Numbered from the stretch's first letter, positions 12,997-25,252 are shown. The stretch is 64,000 nucleotides of DNA from Allolobophora icterica (GCA_963556255.1 OY744617.1:25637689-25701688); one strand, 5' to 3'. Numbers and translations: made by a program. Notes: a model not told the origin generated them from the letters alone.

Positions 12997-13100
12997 TTGA
13001 TATTTTGTTTAGAGACTGCGTTGTAATGTTACGAGTTTGTCTTCTAAAGCACTGGAAGTTTGCTAACCACCAACATTCTGGACGACAAAAAAGAAGATGA
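12997..13100 (+). CDS. Possible terminal exon of the unit 1 gene (weak)
   Basis: After the acceptor TCATCAGTTCAG a phase 1 frame gives ILFRDCVVMLRVCLLKHW and stops after about 34 residues. The unit 2 counterpart (24936-25252) starts with the same ILFRDCVV and stays open for 105 codons. Phase fits exon 4 in both units, but there is no domain, membrane helix or GPI signal, and an indel separates the two copies after the first 8-9 codons. It could equally be non-coding. Confidence 0.2.
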
Positions 13101-13759
13101 TGACGAAGAAGCACAGATTTTACTCATCAGTGGCGTGCAGAAACAGATACCACATGATATGCTGGAAATGTTTTATTGAACAGATTCAAACAAGACAATA
13201 TGTAGCTTCAGTGGAAGACTGCTCCACAATTATAGTCCAATTCTGAGGCGTGCACATGAGCTGCAGTTGCTTTGCGGAAGAGCAGCATCTGCATATTCAC
13301 GATGTTGTACGAGCCCAACCATGTGTGCCAGAAATTTTCTGCATAGCATTCTTAATATTTGCATTCATGGAAAGAACGTGAATTTTCTGTTTAAAAACTC
13401 TTCATCGTTTGATTTTTAGATGAACACAAAATGTGCTAAGGGTATTAAATGTCATATCCTTGGGTGATACATTATAACTGTTGATTTTGTTTGCTGATTG
13501 TCAAGTGTGAGTGATTGTCTTGGGTAAACAAGATCATCAACCTATTTATGATCACTTTCATAAATTTAATTGTATCACTTCTGTTTAAGTCTATTTCTTC
13601 GTGGTCCAGCCATTACTTGCGATTAGAAATGCACTAAAACTGATTTATTGAGCGGTAGCCACCATCTTTGAATGACATAATCTGTCGAAAGTGTGTAAAA
13701 ACCATCCTGGCATATAAAAAATACTAAGGTACACTACCTCAAAGCCTTAAAAAACGAAG

Positions 13760-14160
13760 TAATTAACTTTAACGATGGTCCATTACATGAAAGGATTCTG
13801 GAAAATTGATGAACTGAACCAGGTTAGGCCTAAATTTACATTCCGAATACATTTCAATTCAATTGATAAGTTATGCCTGTTGACATCGAAATAGCATTTT
13901 CCTGTTAATAAATTACATTGGATCTTGTTTCATGTAACAGTAAACTCAGGTATTCTAACTTCGTTGTAATAAGTCTTTGACCGAAAACAGGTTTGCTGTA
14001 CATCTGAGATGCGTTTTGGACCGATCCACCGGTGATGCAGTAACGTGATACACAAATGAACACAGATTGCAACCGACCGAAAGTCCTTTGGTACCGGTAA
14101 TCCAGTTCGACGATTCTAGTGAGATTGGTGACAAGGTCTTACAAAGGAAGTGCAGCATGA
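13760..14160. repeat. Array-conserved block, unit 1
   Basis: This block is shared with unit 2 (30320-30720) and unit 4 (63595-64000, running off the window). The best-conserved core is TTGACCGAAAACAGGTTT and CCGATCCACCGGTGATGCAG near 13975-14045. No frame is open in all three copies. It is best read as part of the duplicated unit; a conserved regulatory element cannot be excluded. Confidence 0.6.
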
Positions 14161-14679
14161 TAAATAGTCATCTCAAAGATTTGTTTTGATTTGAGTGCTG
14201 GAGAGATGTGCTGAACGTGAAACGAAGGTTTAGACAACACGTATCAATGTGCTCTTTGCTTTTTCCTGCTTTTCATAGTCTCAGATTCTCACATATGTGC
14301 AGGGTTATAGATGACGTGGACTTGATTGCATTAGATCAAATCAAATGAGAACAGGTCAGCTAAGGTTAGATCACACCTAATTAGATTAGATCATTATTCA
14401 TTTTATCAGACGCTTTCGATGATTATTGTTGTCTACGTACTTGTTAAATTAGTAGCAGCGAAAAGGAAATGACCTATATCCAACACATGCTGGGCATATC
14501 TGCATGACCGTTTTAAGAGATAAATCTCATCTACGCTAACATTTGACAACTTTTCCAAAACTCAGCAGTCAGCACTAACTTACACACGTAATATAACAGC
14601 CACGTAGCTGCTTGATCAACTGATCATAGCTATAGTAGTTTTCTACGATTTACTGTAGTCTTTGTCTACTTGCCATTTT

Positions 14680-14910
14680 AGTCTAGGGTCGATGTCATCG
14701 TCAAAGAATTCAAAGGCTTGTTGTTCAAATACGGAAACCACTGGAGCTAATCTATGGCCTCGCATTCGTCAAAGAATTCAAAAACTCGTTGTTCAACTAC
14801 CCTTAGCCACTCGAGATAATCTAAGGGCTAGCATTCGTCAAAAGATTCAAAGGCTTGTTGTTCAACTACGGAAAACCACTGCAGCTAATCTATGGGCTCA
14901 CATTCGTCTC
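14680..14910 (+). repeat. 69-bp tandem repeat, unit 1
   Basis: Three to four copies of a 69-bp unit contain GGCTCGTTGTTCAACTACGG, ACCACTGGAGCTAATCT and GCTCGCATTCGTCAAAGAAT. One frame is open and would encode a 23-residue repeat (RIRQRIQRLVVQLRTTTGAN-like). The same repeat follows the D8C gene in unit 2 (31230-31600) and unit 3 (57340-57540). Confidence 0.85.
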
Positions 14911-15840
14911 TTCAACGTCAACCCAGATATTGGCAGAAGCTCGATGAGGATCATTTGAGAAGGATCGCTGTGAAGCAAGAAAGCCTGTCCACTTTTTCTG
15001 CTCAGGGTGGTTTAGCAATTCTTTACACTCGGGCTGCGATGTCATGTTCGATTGAAAATTTGCTTGGAAGAACGATTCGGTAGAATATTTCAATGGGTCG
15101 ATACCATTTAGAAAGCCTGTAGGCCTATATATATGTTCATATGCAGTGACGTGACAGTGATAAATATATGTACATGTATATATATATATAATTCTGTATA
15201 TTGGATTCATAAAAAAGGAGTTCTATCAAGTAAATAATACTTCGGAATTAAACTTGGCCAGGTACATTTCTGCACACGACCAAACATAATCAATCACTGC
15301 ATATAGACCTACCTCTGTGTCTAAGAAGAGCCCAAGACTGTGGAACAATGTAGTAATGACACTGGACACTGAATTGGGATTAATGACTGGCGTAAAACAG
15401 AGAGCAACTGAAAGTTGGACTTTTGACCTTAGCACTAGTTTGACTTGGGTCATTATTCACAAAGCATATAAACGATAATTTGAACATGAAATGGCTGATA
15501 ATAAACACTTAAACAAGCTTAAGTTTCAATAGCTAGAGCTTTGCTGTATATTTAACTATAGCTAGCTGGCGCTTGAGAGGTACAAAGAGCCAGTCTCTTA
15601 AGTATATTAAGACATATATACTTACTTACAAGTCTTAAATGCATACATACACGTACAGTGATACACGCATACATGCACTGAAGCATACATACATACATAT
15701 ATGTACATATTGTTATAAGAAAATTTATAAAGCGCATGTTATAGGCCTATATAACTAAATACACCACATACATAGACCTGTATACATACAGGATATGACA
15801 CTGATGACTCTGTCTTGTACGACTACTTGCTGGAAACAGT
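14911..15840. other. Conserved flank after the 69-bp repeat, no gene seen
   Basis: Sequence such as CCAGATATTGG.AGAAGCTCGATGAGGATC and GCAAGAAAGCCTGTCCACTT is shared with 31610-32400 and 57540-58160. It ends in short ATAC/TACA runs. Stops interrupt every frame in at least one copy, so I do not call a gene. Confidence 0.5.
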
Positions 15841-17960
15841 TTCATGCTGATCAGCTTCTTTGTTAACTGGTGAAGGAACTGTGACGCGTGTCATCAATAC
15901 CACTGTTTGCTCCTTGGTGTCTTTCTCTCTCTTGCTCTGTCTGTTTCTCTGTGTTTCTATCTCTGGTTCCCCTAATTCTGTATATTTCTGACTTCAATTG
16001 TTAACGACTAAACGGCTTTATTGCGTTTTATCTAGTGTGTCAATCGAAGTCTATGTTGTGAACTCTAAAATTGAAATGCTTCTTCGACCTGTTGAATAAC
16101 TCCCATGACCAAGATGCGACCTGCTGAAATTGTATAGCTGGCGCCGCCACTGAAAATAAAGAGTAAAATCTAGACTAATGGTGCATTAGTATATACTATA
16201 TACTTTCTCTATTTGTGGCTATATTTCATTCAGGTTTGTTAATGTATTCACAGTTAACTGACTTACTAAATGTTTTCACAATTAACTGACTTAATTGCTG
16301 AAATTGTCTACTTCAGAATTACTAAATAAGTTCGTGGTTAACTGACTTTAAAATTGTTGATTAGGTTCACCGTTAAGTGACTGCAGCATTACCAAATGTG
16401 TTCACTGTTAACTGATTTCATTACAAAAAGGTGTATTCACAGCTTACATTACGCAATCCACGTTCTGGTCTTTAGCTTTATAGCGTTAATTCATACATCG
16501 ATAAGATACTTTGTTAAAACTGCACCATCGTATGTCACATGCTTTCGAACTAACCCTATTTTATTGGTTTGCCTTCTCTTTTAAACTTACTGAATCACTA
16601 AACTTGTTCACAGATCACAGCCTTCAGAATTAATAAATGCGTTAGCTGTAATGGCTGCGTTTGTCTAAGAATCAAAGAACCGGTGACTATAAGGAAAGCA
16701 AAGAAACCTTAATAATTGACAACGAATACGGTTGCCCAGTTCCAAGATAAGAAAGAGCGCTTTGTTTGATTCCGTTTGTATGGAAGGCAATGACAGCGAT
16801 ACCTGCAGGCAGTCGGTTAGTGTGCGATGCACCAGTAGACTACAAGCATGAATTGTTATAAACGTAAGCATGATACACTACATATGTATAACTTAGCATA
16901 GCATCGTATGACATTGCATGACATGGCATTGCAAATGATAAACAAATTTCTATTGTTATGGGCTGTATGAAAAGAACGGCCATCGAGTAGGTAGGGGTCC
17001 TGCAGTTAGGCATTCTACTGCTATTTTTCTTTTAATTTATATTCATTTTGAGTACTAAGTCTTTTGTGAAAAGGCTATTGGTCCTGTGCTTCAATGGACC
17101 GACACTATTCTTTAACAGTCTTGTTGGTTGCACAGAGACTTACACGCCATCCCACCGAACCCCTGACATACATGCTTTTCTACAAGTAGGCCCCTACTTA
17201 ATCGACAACGTGATATCACTGTTAGTCATTGAATAGCCTGGTAGCCGTAACTGCATGCCCATGATACTTCATATCCATGGACTCGACCGCAGCAAGCATC
17301 ACTGCGTTTGACCGGTAAATTCAAGTGTGCGCCTAATTTCAACTACCATCCGGTGGTAAAGAATCGCTAGATTACATTGTTAGGTAAAATAATGGCTACT
17401 GAGTTAGTAACAACCGTTAGCCACTGTCCAGAATAATCCTACTATGGTACAATGAAGAAGATGAGAAGAGCAATTCCTTAATCTAGGTAGAGAGGCAGCC
17501 ATGGGTATGAAGTATTAGCGACTCCATTTTCTTAGCCTCTGTACTTGAGAGCTTGAGGCAAGTTCTCTCTCTCTCTCTCGCCGTCTGATCTTCCCACCGA
17601 CAATCTACGCTCGGTGTACTCGCTATAGCCAATTCTGCTATGGCACAGCGCGCAGGTGAAGCAAAAATGTCGAAAGAGTGAAGCATTTGAATAGCAACCT
17701 GTGTTTGTTTCAGGAGAGCGGCTGTCTAATTCTGGATGTCTGCTCCGCCAGTGGAACGAGCAGCACCGACAACCCTTGTTTAAAATGCATTCCAAGGGTA
17801 AATAGAAATCGTTGGACAAACGTAACAGGCAAGTTCGTTTAGTTCGGTAGCCTTGTCACGCATTTAGTCCACTGTGTATTGTTGGACACGTTGTTGCGTA
17901 TTCTGGACACGTTCATGCTCTCGAATCAAGAGTGCAGTTGCGGATATGGCTCTCATAAAT
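15841..17960. other. Junction between units 1 and 2, no gene seen
   Basis: 15841-15990 still matches 32395-32570. After that I see no homology to the other units. 16220-16430 holds about four degenerate copies of a unit of 40-60 bases built on GTTCAC.GTTAACTGACTT. The rest is unremarkable AT-rich sequence with only short chance ORFs. Confidence 0.45.
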
Positions 17961-17977
17961 GCAGTCTTATTGTCAAG

Positions 17978-18150
17978 ACCTTAAACCTCAAGACCAAGAC
18001 CAAGACCAAGACCTTGAACCTCAAGACCAAGACCAAGACCTTGAACCTCAAGACCAAGACCAAGACCAAGACCTTGAACCTCAAGACCAAGACCAAGACC
18101 TTGAACCTCAAGACCAAGACTAAGACTTTGAAACTCAAGACCAAAACCGA
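17978..18150. repeat. CAAGAC-type tandem array (left)
   Basis: Direct repeats of AAGACCAAGACCAAGACC and CTTGAACCTC run for about 170 bases. A second array of the same words, in the same direction, lies at 18688-18870. The two enclose 18180-18680, which contains a possible hAT transposase remnant. The predicted Leu/Val-rich and Thr/Lys-rich peptides are low-complexity artefacts. Confidence 0.85.
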
Positions 18151-18309
18151 GAAAAATACCCAAAATATCGCAACCATATCCAGACTTCTATTCCTTACTA
18201 AAAAATTGTCATGTCGGACTACTCGCTATTTTAATTAAAACATGAATCTTTTATTTTATTCAAACAAAACAACTCCAAATGCAGAGTGCAGAGAATTCTG
18301 AATTCGTAT

Positions 18310-18570
18310 TTACAAAAGTCTCATGCGAAATGTTATTCCAAATGCCTGTTGCATTTTATAAAAACCAATTCCCTCAGAATTTTCTGACCAAGACGTGACC
18401 TGTGGGGCCTCATTAAAATTCTGCCATGTGAAAATTACGTTCAACAGTGCTGCATTAACTGACACACAGAGCAGCTTTTCAAGTACCGGATGTATATGTA
18501 CAAATTGTGAGTCTGTTTTGAAATCATTCCATGGTAAATAACCGGAAGTCAAAATAGATGTCCAAAACAA
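18310..18570 (-). pseudogene. Possible hAT transposase C-terminal remnant
   Basis: The minus strand reads FVHIHPVLEKLLCVSVNAAL within an 86-codon open stretch. Many hAT transposases have a similar sequence just before the C-terminal dimerisation segment (a HP...KL.....NA/PASSA pattern), but the ERLFS core is missing here. Its location between two CAAGAC arrays with palindromes at one end fits an internally decayed element. The assignment is tentative. Confidence 0.3.
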
Positions 18571-18679
18571 CAGTAGGCTAAAGCCTCACTCCACCGTGTA
18601 AATACTAAAGCAATTGTATTAGTAATTATTGGATAAACTTCTAAAATCCTTGCGTTTTGTTTAATGACTGTTAATATTG

Positions 18680-18870
18680 TCAAAAGTCTTGGTCTTGGAA
18701 AACCAAGACCAAGACTTTGAGCCTCAAGACCAAGACCAAGACCAAGACCTTGAACCTCAAGACCAAGACCAAGACCAAGACTTTTGGTCTCAAGACCAAG
18801 ACCAAGACCAAGACTTTTAAAAACGAACTCGAGTGCACTCGAGACCAAGACCTTGGTCTCGAGGACAACA
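18680..18870. repeat. CAAGAC-type array (right) with perfect palindromes
   Basis: It begins with a 17-base-arm hairpin, AGTCTTGGTCTTGG-aaaa-CCAAGACCAAGACT. It ends with the palindrome CTCGAGTGCACTCGAG overlapping CTCGAGACCAAG-AC-CTTGGTCTCGAG. Between them lie CAAGAC repeats. The palindromic end suggests a transposon terminus. Confidence 0.8.
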
Positions 18871-19181
18871 AGACTGCATAAATGTTTTATGCGTTTTATA
18901 CAACGAGTCTCGATCGTCAATCTACTGTGGAGATTTTACGGCGTCTATATTTCAAATTCCCGATGTTGTACCTTGTACCTCTTCAAACTGCGATGAGTTC
19001 AAATGTGGTAGGCCAAATTGTCATGGCACACGAAACCAGGCCGTTGTCAGGTAAACATCCAGAAGATCAATCTGCTAAGTTAGGTGCAGCCTATGTTGGA
19101 TAAGCAATTTGAAAAGGATATGTTTTAAGCCGAGAACAAAATGATATAAGCGACAGGAAACTACGACAGGGATAAAACAAA

Positions 19182-20353
19182 ATGGAAGCTGAGAGATTTC
19201 TGATACAACGGACGGCAATTCTGCTGTTAGGTTTGATTTCTAATTTACTCAAACTCATAGCTTAATCTGCTAAAATTTAGTTCAAAAAGTTCCTTGACTT
19301 GTGAGAACTTCGTCTAATTTGACATAAAAACTAGACGTTGTGAAAAGATGCAAAATAACTGGGAAAGGTCGAGATAATCGGGACAGTTCAAGATCACCAG
19401 GAGAGGTCAAGAAAACCGGAGCAGGTCAAGATAACCACAAGAGGTCAAAATAACCGGAACAGGTCAGGATAACCAGGACCGGTCAAGATCACCGGGGAGA
19501 TCACGATTATCGGAACAGGTCAAGATCACAGGGACAGGGAGAACTTATATCTGCATTTATTGACTGAATTTCATATTTCTATACCCACTAACGCCATCCA
19601 GGACTGAATTTCTGCTTCTTCGAACTCCACAAATTCTATAATCCTTGGTAGCTCTGTCTGACTGACTCTGGTAATTGAATAGTAGTAGACCTACATTATG
19701 GAATAAACAGTTGCTTCAACGAACACCCTGCCTAAGTCCCAAGTTACACTCAGATTAAAGACTATTCATACAAGTCATAAAATCAGATTAGAGGAGGATC
19801 ATCAGTATTCTATCGTCGTGGTTAACGAGGCTTTTCAGAGACCTACGAGGACAACATATGTTGCGCTTGACTTCTTACTCTGTTTAGGATTGACCAACTT
19901 CGCTTTCAGTCAAACCTGTGATGAAAGAAACTATACGATAATCAACGAACCTAGAAGAAGTGTATGCAGCATTTACAATCTCGGTTCGACAAACCCAGCG
20001 CTGTGCGATTCCGGTTTAAACGAAGGTAATAGTCTTTACATATACTATAGTTTGTTCTTTATGTAGTTCCTCATATTTTGAAGCTCTGAAGATTTTACCT
20101 TAAAATGGTGTTCTGAATCAATTACGCCTAGCAGACAGTGGCGTCTACCAAAGGAAGCTGTGAGAGTCCCAAGGTTGCCAGAAATGGGAGGTTTACCATG
20201 CATGATGGCCAGAAGTGAGGGTTTAGCATGAATGATGCTGATGTATACATTGTATATAATAAATTAATTTACAGTTCTGAGTGACTTCTTAGCCTCTTAT
20301 TTATATATCATATATATATGTATATATATTAGATTTATAGATTTACATCTATG

Positions 20354-20389
<36 letters not shown>

Positions 20390-21612
20390 GCCAGTGTGGG
20401 GATTGTTCTCCCATTCCAGGTGGGATTCGATGCCACTACCAGCAGGTTACTTTCAGTACGTGACCGAAAAAGAGTGCAGTTTGAATATGCAATGTCTTTG
20501 GGTAGAAGCTCAATGAGCTTAGTATTTAAAGAATTCCATAACAATGAATATACGAATGGAAAGTATCTCAATTGCACCTGTTTCTGTAACTTAACAATGT
20601 TTTTCCCATTTATAATTTTATTTAAAATAATTCTCGCAACAGCTCCGTGGTATAGATTTTCTTCCTGTACTGGCGATACCATTGTTGAAAGAGAGGCCAA
20701 TCATCCTGTTCCAGAGTTTCATTGTGGAACTTATGCACCAATGTACATCAGAGGACTCGGCTCTCATCCGACAAATGGTTAGATACTATGTGAACAGAAG
20801 TGCGTATACACAGAAAGGCAGAGTAGTTGAGCCGAATTGTAGCATAACGTTTAGATTAAAAATCATCTGAATGTCAGGGCAAAATTTATAACCCTTTATT
20901 TTGGGATTGGCTAACATTGTACACTTCCTCGTAAAATGGTTACTCATAAACTTCCGATGAGCCGAGCCTTCTAAGATCATAGGGCCTACATGTAATAATT
21001 TTATAAATTATGTGGTAAGTTAATATAATATATAAAGTTTTTCAGTATCACAGCATAGGACTCTGTAAAACTACTAAGTAAATATATATTATTGAAAGAT
21101 TAGAGAACGTCAATATAGTATTTAAAGGATTTCAGTATCATGTCATTGCTCTGTAACTTCTAAGCAACAAAGAGTTTCAGTATCATAGCATAGCTCTGTA
21201 ACTAGTAAGTAACTTAAGGAATATTGAAAAGTAAGCGGCGCATCGCTTTTCAGCGCTCCCTCTTCGATCTACCGGTATATAGACCTAAGGTACAACGCAA
21301 TGAACGTGTAATTCCTTTTCAGGCTTCACAACCGTCTGCGCAACGGTTTACTAGAATTCTAAACAAATCGTCATAATTTTAATATTGTTACAGACTATGC
21401 AACCACAACTGCAACAGTTTGCGCTAACTATTACGGTAACCCTTGTTACTGGAATTACACGATACAAATTCACCGATGTCCAGTTCAAGAAGATCCGAGC
21501 TACTACTTCTTGTACAAGTTAAAAGCTCATCAAGGATGCTACATATCGTACTGTGCCGGCTGGCTAGGATCTTGTGATAAGTGCGAATGCTGGGATGGAG
21601 TTTCATGTGTTC
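19182..21612 (+). CDS. Unit 2 D8C-domain protein, exons 1-4 (3' end unresolved)
   Basis: Predicted exons are 19182-19230, 19888-20025, 20643-20777 and 21394-21612, all separated by phase 1 introns of about 0.6 kb. The signal peptide starts MEAERFLIQR with core TAILLLGLTNFAF, and the mature protein starts near SQTCDERNYT. D8C landmarks are INEPRRSVC, PWYRFSSC, FHCGTYAPMYI, VCANYYGNPCYW, YYFLYKL and CYISYC. Exon 4 continues to CDKCECWDGVSC, the fullest cysteine set of the four copies. No frame break is seen in 180 codons. Element 2 lies about 320 bases after exon 4. A phase-compatible open exon at 24936-25252 might be the 3' end. Extracellular recognition is inferred from UMOD/GP2/OIT3 relatives. 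Confidence 0.6.
19351..19540 (+). repeat. Intron 1 minisatellite, about 20-bp unit (unit 2)
   Basis: Imperfect copies of GACAGGTCAAGATAACCGG-like units, orthologous in position to 5371-5576 and 44465-44765. Copies within one unit are about as diverged as copies between units. Confidence 0.9.
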
Positions 21613-21893
21613 GTGAGTATATGCTAGTATTACTAGGTCTTTCTGTATCTATCAGTAGTGCTGGGCAACTCGACCATTAGCATAATGTACTTAACGCTTA
21701 AACTGAAGCCACCATCCTGTCTATGTTTGCTTTCACACGTTGTTTATGCTATAAAACTCTTCAACGGCGGTCATTTCAACAGAATGATTGATAGGTCGCG
21801 GGAGTTTTAGTGCTTTACAGTTATAATTTTGTTTTCTTACGAGCGTTGGTGAATATTAAATTTTCCAAAGTGCTTCGTTCAAACAGGTAAGTT

Positions 21894-21934
<41 letters not shown>

Positions 21935-21937
<3 letters not shown>

Positions 21938-24043
21938 GGTGTTCAGAAAAAAATTATTTTTTAGGAATCACACGCATAGGGGCTTAAAATGTGACATTTA
22001 TATATACAATAAACCTACAGACTTCCTACATCAATATCTCAATGGCAAGTGACCTCTCAAGAAGATGTAAATTCTTGAAATAGAGTGAACAATGGTGATA
22101 TTCGTGACAAATGCAGTTATTTGTTTAAAAATAGTTATTTGGTATTTTTCAGTTTTTCCAATCCATTTTCCTGTTATTCCATAAATACTTATTTTACTTT
22201 CTTTTCTTATATTATTATATTTAGTGTTGTATGTTCAATAATTTGTATTTTTCTATGCTGAATTTCTGTCACCATTTTAATTTGTTCAGTGTTCAAGAAA
22301 GCTGTTCAATAAAGGTAGTAGGCATCAATGTTAATGATCTGACTCTGTACACAACTTCAGTGTATGAGACTCGTAAGAAGACCCCTTCCTCTATCGAACA
22401 AGGCACTAGAGATGAATTCTGCCCTAAGACACCCTTGTTGTTCAATGATCATTTCGATGGTAAGTTGCTTCCAGATGATGAGGTTGTTAATGCTGATCGC
22501 ATGGCAATTGTTGTGTCTGGCATAGGAATTGAAAAGCTTCTAGCCATTCCAAAACTGCCTGGCTCGGGAACTGGTGTCCTGGTGGGGAATCAGGTTGTTG
22601 AAATCCTCAGAGAGTGGGAAGGGGTGTCAGAAGAGCTTGCTGGCTTGTGTTTTGACACAACCAGTGCTAACACAGGAGTCCACAGTGGTGCAATAACCGT
22701 TATTCAATAGGCCTTTGACAAACGCGTACTATGCTTGGCTTGTAAACACCATATAATGTTTGAAATAATTGCAACAGCAGTTTCTGATTTATTCTTTGTC
22801 TCCTCTGGGCCACAAATTGCAATTTTCGCCAAGTTAAAAGAACAGTGGCCTCTCATGGACAAAAGCAACTTTGTCCCTCTTAGTAAGGATACAAAAGGTT
22901 GTTCCTTGACTGACAGTGAGAAAATGTAGCTAGAGCAGAACCACCAAGTTGTAGTTCAGTTTCTGTGTGCACAGCTGAGTAGAGACAACCAGCCATGGCA
23001 AGACTACTTAGAGTTCATAAAGCTCAGTCTTGTTGCACTTGATGAAGCCAATCATATTGGTGATGGTGACAGTATCCACTTCAGTCCACCTGGTGCATAT
23101 CATCGTGCTAGGTGGATGGCAAATGGCATTTATTGCTTGAGGATATTTCTTTTCAGAGAGCAGTTTAAGATGAATGCCAAAGAACTTCAGGCTCTGAGAA
23201 GGATCTGTCGGTTTACCATCACCCTGTATGCTAAGGCATGGTTCACTGCACCCGTCACCTGTGATGCTACTTAGAATGATCTGTGTATGCTACAGAGCAT
23301 GGAAGCATATCACAGCATTGATAGCCAAGTTGCAGAAGTAGCCCTTCAAAAAATGAAAGGCCATCACTGGTATATCAGTATAGATTTGGGAGGGTTGTCA
23401 CTTTTCTCTTACAAGGTCTTTGCCGACGAGAAGAAACGAATAGTTTCCGCATTACGCAAGCCACTGAACAAAATAGATTTAGGGAGACTTGAACCAAAAA
23501 CCATCAAGACATTTCAGGAGAAAACTTTATCTGAGTTCGTGACACAGTGATCAATACTACCCTCAAATTCAGTCAAGATTTTCTCTCCTCTGATCCCGAA
23601 AGTGGAATAGCCACAGTTTCTGCACTTTCTGTTGTTAATGACTGCGACGAGCGTGCTTTAAAGTCGGCAACTGACTAACTTGGCACTCACATACGATGAG
23701 CAGCAGCGTCAGCTCATCTTCCAAGTAGTCGTAAACCACCGAAAGCAGATGCCTACTGCTCCACCCAAGCAGATCTTCACTCTTCAGTGACAGTTAGACA
23801 TTATATTAATATCAGAAACACAAACACTACAGTTGTATTGTTGTACAGTCTTAACAGATTACTCAGTTAAGACTACTGCAAAATGTGTAGTGTGTTTACT
23901 TACTGTATTCTGTATTGTGTAACTGATAGACATTAATTCACAGATTTTTGTTAATTTTTAAGAAAAATCACACTTTTTGAATACTTTAATAGCTTTGAGC
24001 TGTCACTTAACATGATCCCATAGCCATAATATTTCTCTGAGTT

Positions 24044-24048
<5 letters not shown>
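21935..24048 (+). mobile_element. DNA transposon related to element 1 (element 2), in a TA tract
   Basis: The insert separates two (TA)n stretches. Its left end starts TAAGGTGTTCAGAAAA and its right end, inverted, reads TAAACAACTCAGAGAAA, an imperfect terminal repeat at best. Unit 1 has an uninterrupted TA-rich stretch at the equivalent place (12400-12440). The plus strand carries one transposase frame with three stops. Confidence 0.65.
22231..23550 (+). pseudogene. Transposase of element 2, one frame with three TAG stops
   Basis: A single frame of 440 codons is interrupted only by TAG at 22708, 22927 and 23272 and ends with TGA at 23548. Recognisable segments in order are LFNDHFDGKLLPDDE, IVVSGIGIEKLLAIPKL, CFDTTSANTG, LACKHHIMFEI, PPGAYHRARWMANGIYCL, LYAKAWF and GHHWYISIDLGGLSLF. 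DGK and CFDTT are candidate catalytic Asp sites. This protein type recurs in invertebrate repeat families; I cannot place it in a named superfamily with certainty, though the RARWM and late GHHWY segments suggest a distant hAT-like fold. No frameshift was found. Confidence 0.7.
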
Positions 24049-24116
<68 letters not shown>

Positions 24117-24935
24117 GACATTGCTGTGACTTTTATCCTATGCTGGTTAAATGCATTTTAACAATATAAAATTTAAACGACTAAAGCACTAGTAGCATAG
24201 TTTCGTAGCTCTGCCCGACCTTATACTCAGATAATATCATCCTATTATAAAAAAAATCCAAAGGCCATGACGCATGCGAGACATGAGACGTCAAATGCAC
24301 AGCATCCTCAACACTTTAACGACGAGCGTGCACTAAAATCTATGGGAAACTAAGTACTCTCATCGTTAAAAAGTTAAAATAAGATATGTATTGAATCTAT
24401 AATGGAGATCATACGAGACTTGTAATAAATTGTTAATTACGTTCTTGGGCGTCCGCAGGAATTTTTATAGGGGGGCAAAAAATTTTAAGGGAGCAACATT
24501 TTTGTTGCTGGAGCAAAATGACGCTTTTGCATAGAATAGCTATGCTTTAACAGAGAACACATGACAACTTTTAGAATGAATATAGATCAAGGACTTACCT
24601 AAAAAATTCCTTTAAAATTGTGTGGAGACTATTGTAATGATCATAATAATCAAAAGATTTTATTTTTGTAAAGTATTTGCAAAATTCAGAAGCAAATGCT
24701 CTCTTGCCCCTCTGGACACCCATGACTACGTTATAGAATATAGAGCATATGTTTTGAATATAGATACGCATGACCAGTCGTGTATGCCTGACCATCTACG
24801 ATGCACTGGCTGTTTTACTGTGCCATGAATTTGTGCAGTGATCGTCACTGTCAGAGAAAAAAATAAATAAATAAATAAATAAAGGTGTCAAAATATCACT
24901 ATTAATGCTAGTAAAACCAGTTATATTTTCACCAG

Positions 24936-25252
24936 GTGGCATTTTGTTTAGAGACTGCGTTGTAGATGTTGTTAGCACTGGAACTTCGCTAACAACCAAC
25001 ATTCTGGACGACATAAAGAAGAAGATGATGACGAAGAAGCACAGAATTTTACTTATCAGGGACGTGCAGAAACAGATACTGCATTATATATTTTGTTGGA
25101 CAGATTCAAACAAGAAGATATGTCAATTCAGTGGAAGACTGTTCCACAAGTTTGGTCCAATACAGAGGCAGGCACGTAAGCTCCATTTGCTTTGCGGAAT
25201 AGCACCATCAGCATATTCGCAACGGTGGACGAGAGCAACCACGTGTGCCTGA
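24936..25252 (+). CDS. Possible terminal exon of the unit 2 gene (weak)
   Basis: After the acceptor ATATTTTCACCAG a phase 1 frame stays open for 105 codons to TGA at 25250. It reads GILFRDCVVDVVSTG and then a Lys/Arg-rich, Cys-containing tail (CWTDSNKKICQF). The phase matches the end of exon 4 at 21612. It has no membrane helix and no known domain, and the unit 1 counterpart stops early. Part of a different expressed gene or neutral sequence are alternatives. Confidence 0.25.

Noticed and set aside
19758..19887. In-frame upstream extension of exon 2 as a coding start
   Set aside because: No ATG in frame, and unit 1 has a 2-base difference that shifts the frame; the TTTAG acceptor plus the upstream signal exon explains all copies.
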